Of a DNA stretch of 64,000 nt, positions 57,035 to 64,000 are shown piece by piece. Source of the stretch: Cyclobacterium roseum (GTDB taxonomy: Bacteria; Bacteroidota; Bacteroidia; Cytophagales; Cyclobacteriaceae); assembly GCF_010119225.1 (NCBI RefSeq), contig NZ_WNKF01000011.1:152869-216868 (forward strand). Direction: 5' to 3'. The notes below the pieces were generated by a model that saw nothing but the letters and a program-made list of their open reading frames with translations, did not search any database and had not been told where the DNA came from. The translations under genes and the position numbers were made by a program. Position 1 is the first letter of the stretch, and each line of letters begins with the position of its first letter.

Positions 57035-57481
57035 ATGGAAAACGAACCGCTACATATACTTCTTGCCGATGATGATGAAAACGACCGTCTTATTTTTACG
57101 GAAGCATTTGCCGAATTAGAGATCAAGACAGTTGTTGCCACGGTAAAGGACGGAATGCAACTCATGGAAAGGCTCCGTGATAGAACGATCCCTTTACCCG
57201 ATCTACTTTTTCTGGATCTCAACATGCCACGCAAGGATGGATTGGAATGCTTGAAGGAAATCAGATGCGATAAAAAACTAAAAGGAATATCCATCGCTAT
57301 TTATTCAACATCGGGTAATAAGAAGGATTTGGAAGAAACCTTCCTCAATGGCGCGAATATTTACGTTATCAAACCAAGTAGCTTTAGTAAACTCAAGACG
57401 GTGTTGGAAAAAGCAGTTATGACCGCTTTTCAGTACCAGGACGAGAAATTGAAAAGAGATAACTTTTTGCTCCTGGTCTAA
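57035..57481 (+). CDS. single-domain response regulator (receiver)
   Basis: The 148-residue CheY-like protein starts 15 bases after the fusion kinase, so the two are likely co-transcribed. Phospho-acceptor Asp61 ('FLDLNMPRKDG'), acidic Asp12-14 ('LLADDDEND'), 'IYSTSGN' and the Lys in 'VIKPSSF' are intact. It is similar in plan to the receiver upstream of the kinase, so the fusion may signal to two targets or use one as a phosphate sink. No DNA-binding domain is present. Confidence 0.93.
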   Translation: MENEPLHILLADDDENDRLIFTEAFAELEIKTVVATVKDGMQLMERLRDRTIPLPDLLFLDLNMPRKDGLECLKEIRCDKKLKGISIAIYSTSGNKKDLEETFLNGANIYVIKPSSFSKLKTVLEKAVMTAFQYQDEKLKRDNFLLLV

Positions 57482-57524
57482 AAACGCCAAAAGACGGACA
57501 TTCGGCGGGAGCGAATAGGTGTAG

Positions 57525-57923
57525 TTAAAGGCGATCCACAATATCGTAGAGTTTCTCGGCCGTGATGGGCTTAAATATAAAATCAGAAACCTCACTGTTG
57601 GATTTTGCCCGGGCTACGTCGTCCGGGGAAATAGAGGAGGAGCAGATGTAAATGGTGATGGTTTTTTTAGGGTCCAGTTTTAACTTGCTAAACTCCTGCA
57701 AAAACTGCCAACCATCCATGATCGGCATGCTTAGATCCAAAAAGATTACTTCTGGTAATTCATCCTGATTGTCGAGGTTATTCTTAATAAAATTCAATGC
57801 CTCCAATCCATTTTCAAATACCCTGATGTGGTCTACCAAATTGGTCTTATTCAAGGTTTTTCGGGTTAGGTAAATAAATACCTCATCGTCATCAATCAGG
57901 GTTAGGTTTTTTATACTGCTCAT
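57525..57923 (-). CDS. single-domain response regulator (receiver)
   Basis: The 132-residue CheY-like protein has acidic residues 'LIDDDEV' at 9-15, phospho-acceptor Asp63 ('IFLDLSMPIMDG') and Lys in 'FIFKPITAEKL'. Its start overlaps the stop of the upstream PAS-PAS kinase as ATGA, strong evidence that the two form a dedicated pair. It is convergent with the previous receiver gene, 43 bases between stops. There is no output domain, so action is through protein contact. Confidence 0.93.
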   Translation of the reverse strand: MSSIKNLTLIDDDEVFIYLTRKTLNKTNLVDHIRVFENGLEALNFIKNNLDNQDELPEVIFLDLSMPIMDGWQFLQEFSKLKLDPKKTITIYICSSSISPDDVARAKSNSEVSDFIFKPITAEKLYDIVDRL

Positions 57924-59404
57924 ACTTCTGCATTTAAAATTTTTACAAAAAATGTACTCCCTTTATCGGGTTGGCTTTCCACCCAAATTTCTCCTCCCAT
58001 GGCCTCAACCTGCGTTTTGATCATAAAAAGACCAAAACCTTTGGCATCGGGATGCTTATGAAATGTCTTGCGGATTTTAAAAAGGTGCTGCCTGTGAAGG
58101 TCCAGGTCAATACCCATGCCGTTGTCAACGAAAGATAATAAGGTTGCTCCGGATACCGGAGTAGATTCAATGAATATTTCCGGATCTCGTTTGGGGGATT
58201 TGTATTTTAAGGCGTTGCTTATCAGGTTAGCAAAAATACTTTCCAGGTATTTTTGAGGAAAAAAGACCCATGGTGCTTTACTGAAATCGGCCCTTATATT
58301 CGCCTGATAGTTTTTAATTTGTGTTTCAAAACCAACAACTGTTTTTTCCAGGCAATGGTCCAGGTATTGCTTATCAGCGGTAATACCCGTGTCCTGTTTT
58401 ACCTGAATGGACTCTACCAGTTCGTTAAAGACTTCCATCAGGTGGTTTACCACCGGTTTCATCTTGGACTGAATCTCATTTTTTTCCTCTTCGGACTCGC
58501 TATTATCCATAAAGTCGATTAACATGGAAATGTTAATCAACGGTCCCCTAAGGTTATGGGAGACAATATTGCAAAAATCCACCAATTGCCTGTTTTTGGA
58601 TTCCAGGACTTTGCCGTGTTCAATGGCTTGATGATTGATCTTTTTTATATGCGCTTCCCCCTTTTTCCTTTCCGTGATATCGGAGCGAATGGCTACGTAT
58701 TGGTAGGGCTTACCGTCTGCTTTCAAAAAAGGCACAATGGTGGTATCCACCCAGTAGTAGGTTCCGTCTTTAGCCTTATTTTTTAGCTCTCCTTTCCATA
58801 CCCTGCCATTGGCGATCGTGGTCCACAAGTCACGTATATAGGCTTTAGAGTGATATCCGGAGTTGATAATGCGGTGGTCCTTACCGATTAGTTCCTGTGC
58901 ACTGTATTTTGAAATCTTACAAAAATTTTCATTTACATGCCTGATAATGCCTTTTTGATCGGTGATGGCAACGATTGCCGATACATCCAGGGCATATTTA
59001 TAATCGGAAATCTCCTTTAGAGATCGGTTCAAATCCGCCTCGCCTTTTTTTCGATCGGTAATATCAAAGCGAATGGCTACGTATTGGTATGGTTTGCCCT
59101 CTTTATTAAGAAAGGGTACGATGGTGGTGTCCACCCAGTAATAGGCACCGTCTTTGGCCCTGTTTTTTATTTCACCTTTCCACACCTTGCCCTTGGCAAT
59201 GTTGGTCCAAAGGTTTCGAATGAAAGATTTCGGATGATAACCTGAATTAATGAGACGGTGATCCTGACCGATAAGTTCTTTCCTGCTGTATTTTGAAATT
59301 TTGCAAAAATTATCATTCACATAGGTGATTATGCCTATTTGGTCGGTAATGGCGACGATCGCCGATTCGTCCAGGGCATACATATAATCAGCTATTTTTT
59401 CCAT
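57920..59404 (-). CDS. PAS-PAS sensor histidine kinase
   Basis: The 494-residue soluble kinase has no membrane helix. Two PAS/PAC units (about 5-125 and 128-250) are near-duplicates sharing 'SAIVAITDQ.GII..VN.NF', 'HR.INSGYH' and 'YYWVDTTIVPFL'. The dimerisation/phosphoacceptor helix has His283 in 'NIVSHNLRGPL'. The ATPase domain has 'NLISNALKYKSP', 'FVDNGMGID' and 'GFGLFMIKTQVEAMGG'. The PAS ligand is not evident from sequence. It is translationally coupled to the downstream receiver by ATGA overlap, so phosphotransfer to that receiver is the likely output. Confidence 0.93.
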   Translation of the reverse strand: MEKIADYMYALDESAIVAITDQIGIITYVNDNFCKISKYSRKELIGQDHRLINSGYHPKSFIRNLWTNIAKGKVWKGEIKNRAKDGAYYWVDTTIVPFLNKEGKPYQYVAIRFDITDRKKGEADLNRSLKEISDYKYALDVSAIVAITDQKGIIRHVNENFCKISKYSAQELIGKDHRIINSGYHSKAYIRDLWTTIANGRVWKGELKNKAKDGTYYWVDTTIVPFLKADGKPYQYVAIRSDITERKKGEAHIKKINHQAIEHGKVLESKNRQLVDFCNIVSHNLRGPLINISMLIDFMDNSESEEEKNEIQSKMKPVVNHLMEVFNELVESIQVKQDTGITADKQYLDHCLEKTVVGFETQIKNYQANIRADFSKAPWVFFPQKYLESIFANLISNALKYKSPKRDPEIFIESTPVSGATLLSFVDNGMGIDLDLHRQHLFKIRKTFHKHPDAKGFGLFMIKTQVEAMGGEIWVESQPDKGSTFFVKILNAEV

Positions 59405-60095
59405 AGTAACCGTTTGGATGTTGGAGCTGTTTATTCCTATTTAAAAAAGGAAAAAGAGACTACCGCTGCAAAAAGCTCTGGTTATGGTTATTTTCTCCAT
59501 GGAGCCCTGGCAAAATGGTTGCCCCCCTTGCATTAATTAAATGAATGAACGTAATTAAGGTTCAAATGTTATTGTTTAAGGTATGAAATAAATATTACCA
59601 GCGAAAACGACAACTACTCGGAAAAGATATAGATAAAAAAACGCGTTGCCTCTTATCTGGAAATAACACCTCAGCGTTTAAGCAGAATCCAACCCGGAGG
59701 TTTTGTTCTTCTTGAATTCCTGATAATAAGGCAATTGTGATTTAATGGTTGTTTAAAAGGTTTCGTTTTCTGTATTTTTGATGAGCTTGGTTGCGCTTAT
59801 AAATGCATATTTACTTCACGATACTTTAATTGTAAGAGGTATTCCCTACCCAAATTGGCATCTGTAGAAATTTTTTCCCTTTAGCCCAATCACATTATAA
59901 TGAGGTCCCATATACCTCCCCAGGAAATAAGCTCCTATTCGACTCCGAAGCCTGTAGGGCTTCAACAATAATAACCCCGGGCGAAACCCGGGGTTTATAA
60001 GCCAATCTATCCTTCCATCAACCCCGAAGTGGGTTGAATATTTCGAAAAAGAATTTTATTTCGTAACTTACTTAGAACGCTAAGTCCTTGATCTA
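59405..60095. other. non-coding region upstream of the transposase, with repeat copy A
   Basis: 59405-59850 shows no credible gene and probably carries the kinase promoter on the minus strand. From 59852 to 60040 lies the first copy of the palindrome-rich repeat. The last 55 bases before the transposase start hold no visible ribosome-binding site but lie next to the hairpin CAACCCcgaagtGGGTTG, likely the element's left end. Confidence 0.6.
59852..60040 (+). repeat. REP-type palindrome-rich repeat, copy A
   Basis: It contains three consecutive hairpins: GAAGCCtgtagGGCTTC, AACCCCGGGcgaaaCCCGGGGTT and CAACCCcgaagtGGGTTG. It matches the 3' part of copies B (60585-60846) and C (60990-61251), with a short insertion near 59872 ('TTTTTCCCTTT'). 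Confidence 0.85.
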
Positions 60096-60545
60096 ATGAG
60101 CAGTTATAAACAAATACTCTACCATTCAGTATTAGGAACAAAAAACAGAAACGCAACAATTCCCAATACGCACTGCGAAGAACTATACCGCTACATTGGG
60201 GGTATCGTTAAAAATAAAGGCTGTACGCTTTACCAGATAAACGGAATCGGAGATCATATTCATCTCTTAACTGATTTACACCCCACCCTGGCTTTATCCG
60301 ATTTCATTAAAGATATTAAATTAGCAAGCAGCTTATGGATGAAGGAACACACGAGTTTTCCCTACTGGAACGCGTGGGGAAAGGGGTACGGCGCATTTAC
60401 TTGTACATACAGAGAAAAAGACCGTATTACATCCTATATCAAGAGGCAGAAAGAACATCACAAAAAGGAATCCTTTTTAGAGGAATACAAACGATTGTTA
60501 AAAGAAAACGGTATTGAATTCGACGAACGTTATCTTTTCTTATAA
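60096..60545 (+). mobile_element. IS200-like / REP-associated tyrosine (Y1) transposase gene
   Basis: The 149-residue HUH-superfamily single-strand DNA transposase has its HUH metal-binding pair as His54-x-His56 in 'GDHIHLL', and the nucleophilic Tyr is Tyr114 in 'ITSYIKRQKEHH'. Length and motif spacing are normal for IS200/IS605 TnpA and the related RAYT proteins, and all catalytic residues are intact. No TnpB partner is present. It is bracketed by hairpin-rich repeats: copy A ends 55 bases before it, and a hairpin (AACCCCatcCGGGGTT, about 60554-60569) lies just after it. This fits either a minimal IS200 with terminal hairpins or a domesticated RAYT spreading REP elements. Confidence 0.9.
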
Positions 60546-60584
60546 TACATGTTCAACCCCATCCGGGGTTGGAGGTATTTTTTT

Positions 60585-60846
60585 GTTAGCTTTCCGTGGG
60601 CTGCGCCCACGGTTATTGTTGTTCAGGCCCTTCAGGCCTGGGTTACCGAGAGAATCATCAGCAGCCGAAATTGGCATCTGTAGAAATAGCCCAATCACAT
60701 TATAATGAGGTCCCAAATCACTTCCCAAGTAGCAAGCTCTTATTCGACTCCGAAGCCTGTAGGGCTTCAACAATAATAACCCCGGGCGAAACCCGGGGTT
60801 TATAAGCCAATCTATCCTTCCATCAACCCCGAAGTGGGTTGAACAC
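60585..60846 (+). repeat. REP-type palindrome-rich repeat, copy B
   Basis: This full-length copy carries five hairpins in a row: CCGTGGGCtgcGCCCACGG, CAGGCCcttcaGGCCTG, GAAGCCtgtagGGCTTC, AACCCCGGGcgaaaCCCGGGGTT and CAACCCcgaagtGGGTTG. It matches copy C at a constant offset of 405 bases. Confidence 0.9.
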
Positions 60847-60989
60847 GGTCCTGGCTACACGTTATGCCATCTTCTAATACCATTTCCCCTGCTGAGCATG
60901 GGTGGATATAATGGCTCGATTATTGGAATAGTTGTTTTAAAACGTATGTACGATAGGTTCTACCCTATCCGTGGTGGGGGTTCGTATTC

Positions 60990-61251
60990 GTTAGCTTTCC
61001 GAGGGCTGCACCCACGGTTATTGTTGTTCAGGCCCTTCAGGCCTGGGTTACCGAGAGAATCATCAGCAGCCGAAATTGGCATCTGTAGAAATAGCCCAAT
61101 CACATTATAATGAGGTCCCAAATCACTTCCCAAGTAGCAAGCTCTTATTCGACTCCGAAGCCTGTAGGGCTTCAACAATAATAACCCCGGGCGAAACCCG
61201 GGGTTTACAAGCCAATCTATCCTTCCATCAACCCCGAAGTGGGTTGAACAC
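60990..61251 (+). repeat. REP-type palindrome-rich repeat, copy C
   Basis: Almost identical to copy B over 262 bases, with only a few substitutions, two of which weaken the first stem (GAGGGCtgcaCCC). Similarity to copy B continues upstream through 'CTATCCGTGGTGGGGGTTCG'. Confidence 0.9.
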
Positions 61252-61428
61252 CTTTTTTCCAAAAAAGCCCGGAATCAAGTACGAAGCCGTTCAAACGAAC
61301 TAAATTGCCATATATTAAAATCGAACTCAGGTTTATAGGGAGTGTGAGGCGGACCTATTGGTTCATAAGCTGGTCCGCTTCTCTAAAGATTAAGCGGGTA
61401 GATCCTATCATTTGAACTACAATTAAAT

Positions 61429-61456
61429 AAAGGTGACCCGAGATCGAGTCACCTTT
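61429..61456 (-). terminator. probable katG terminator hairpin
   Basis: AAAGGTGAC (61429-61437) pairs with GTCACCTTT (about 61446-61454) around a short loop, 28 bases past the katG stop on the minus strand. The following bases on that strand are A/T-rich ('ATTTAATTG') but not a pure T-run, so it may be a moderate intrinsic terminator. Confidence 0.6.
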
Positions 61457-61483
61457 GTCTGTTTACAGAATGAAAAATAACGG

Positions 61484-63757
<2,274 letters not shown>

Positions 63758-63866
63758 TCAACAAGATACCAAAATTTGTAATTATGAAAAATTAAAATCC
63801 ATTGAAAAAATCTATGGGCCTTACCTGTTCTCTATGCCTGGATTGAATTGGCAAATTTTACGTACC

Positions 63867-63892
63867 CAAATCCCCTTAAAAAGGGGGATTTG
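63867..63892. repeat. dispersed AAATCCCC hairpin, with a second copy cut by the window end
   Basis: CAAATCCCC pairs perfectly with GGGGATTTG around an A-rich loop. At 63983-64000 the related text 'CAAATCCCCCTTGCCAAG' begins again and is cut by the window edge, suggesting a repeat element rather than a single terminator. No gene is seen between katG and the window end. Confidence 0.6.
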
Positions 63893-64000
63893 CTGAAATG
63901 CTTTTTTAAAGCGGAATTGGAGCCATTGCAACGGGCTGAGATAGTTCTCCGGTAATACCGTGACCGTTAATCCATCCGTATCCAAATCCCCCTTGCCAAG

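Larger units (their letters stand above)
60546..61483. other. non-coding region with repeat copies B and C
   Basis: Between the transposase and the katG stop there is no supported gene. Two 262-bp near-identical repeats fill most of it, separated by 143 bases of unique sequence. The last part (61300-61483) carries the katG terminator hairpin. Confidence 0.7.

Noticed and set aside
60096..60545. Complete IS605-type element with tnpB
   Set aside because: Only the Y1 transposase is present. No RuvC/zinc-ribbon TnpB frame occurs on either strand nearby.
60514..61303. Several short ORFs after the transposase
   Set aside because: They are translations of the palindromic repeats B and C, appear in duplicate, and lie on both strands.

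Overview
The window comes from a member of the Bacteroidota, most likely a Cytophagales bacterium of Cyclobacteriaceae type. Support for this is two proteins with type IX secretion (T9SS) C-terminal sorting tails, a TonB-linked outer-membrane barrel with a carboxypeptidase-regulatory-like N-domain, many short-lipobox lipoproteins, TAnnTTTG-type -7 promoter elements, a cryptochrome-DASH, a dimeric-type glycyl-tRNA synthetase and RAYT/REP-type palindromic repeats. No rRNA, tRNA or CRISPR array was recognised.

Region by region. 1-8.7 kb is ordinary chromosome: the 3' part of a T9SS-exported YCF48/PKD-like protein, prfA, a haem-motif lipoprotein, an M14 peptidase, tag, a serine-hydrolase remnant and a cryptochrome-DASH. 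9.0-18.7 kb holds an outer-membrane receptor, then a tight three-gene unit (cytochrome c-sugar dehydrogenase fusion, exported TIM-barrel isomerase-like protein, large c-type haem dehydrogenase) that looks like a periplasmic sugar-oxidation module, then glyS. 18.7-24.9 kb is rich in repeats and carries only a CBM9-like lipoprotein, an NTF2-like protein and a GH18 chitinase-like lipoprotein.

24.9-50.9 kb is an A+T-rich exopolysaccharide island. It contains an initiating sugar-phosphate transferase, a WecG/TagA/CpsF transferase, a 1620-residue beta-helix/Ig/malectin/T9SS protein, a DUF4184 membrane protein, a 1302-residue protein joining a processive GT2 synthase to two glycoside-hydrolase domains, and a separate lipoprotein with a related hydrolase fold. 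The rest is one leftward operon of ten genes: Wzc-like kinase, Wzx flippase, seven glycosyltransferases and a Wzy-like polymerase. Assembly functions are present, but no outer-membrane export channel (Wza/OPX) and no nucleotide-sugar synthesis genes are seen. The island is bracketed by direct copies of the same composite repeat (about 23.74-24.24 kb and 51.75-52.83 kb). The right copy has expanded into five tandem units of about 194 bp.

53.0-59.4 kb is a signalling block: receiver, CheB-CheR-PAS-histidine kinase fusion and receiver on the plus strand, then a PAS-PAS histidine kinase with its own receiver on the minus strand. 59.5-61.3 kb holds an IS200-like/REP-associated tyrosine transposase among three long palindrome-rich repeats. 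katG (catalase-peroxidase) fills 61.5-63.7 kb.

The strongest candidates for something new are the GT2-GH26-GH synthase/hydrolase polypeptide with its divergent hydrolase partner, and the repeat-bracketed structure of the polysaccharide island.
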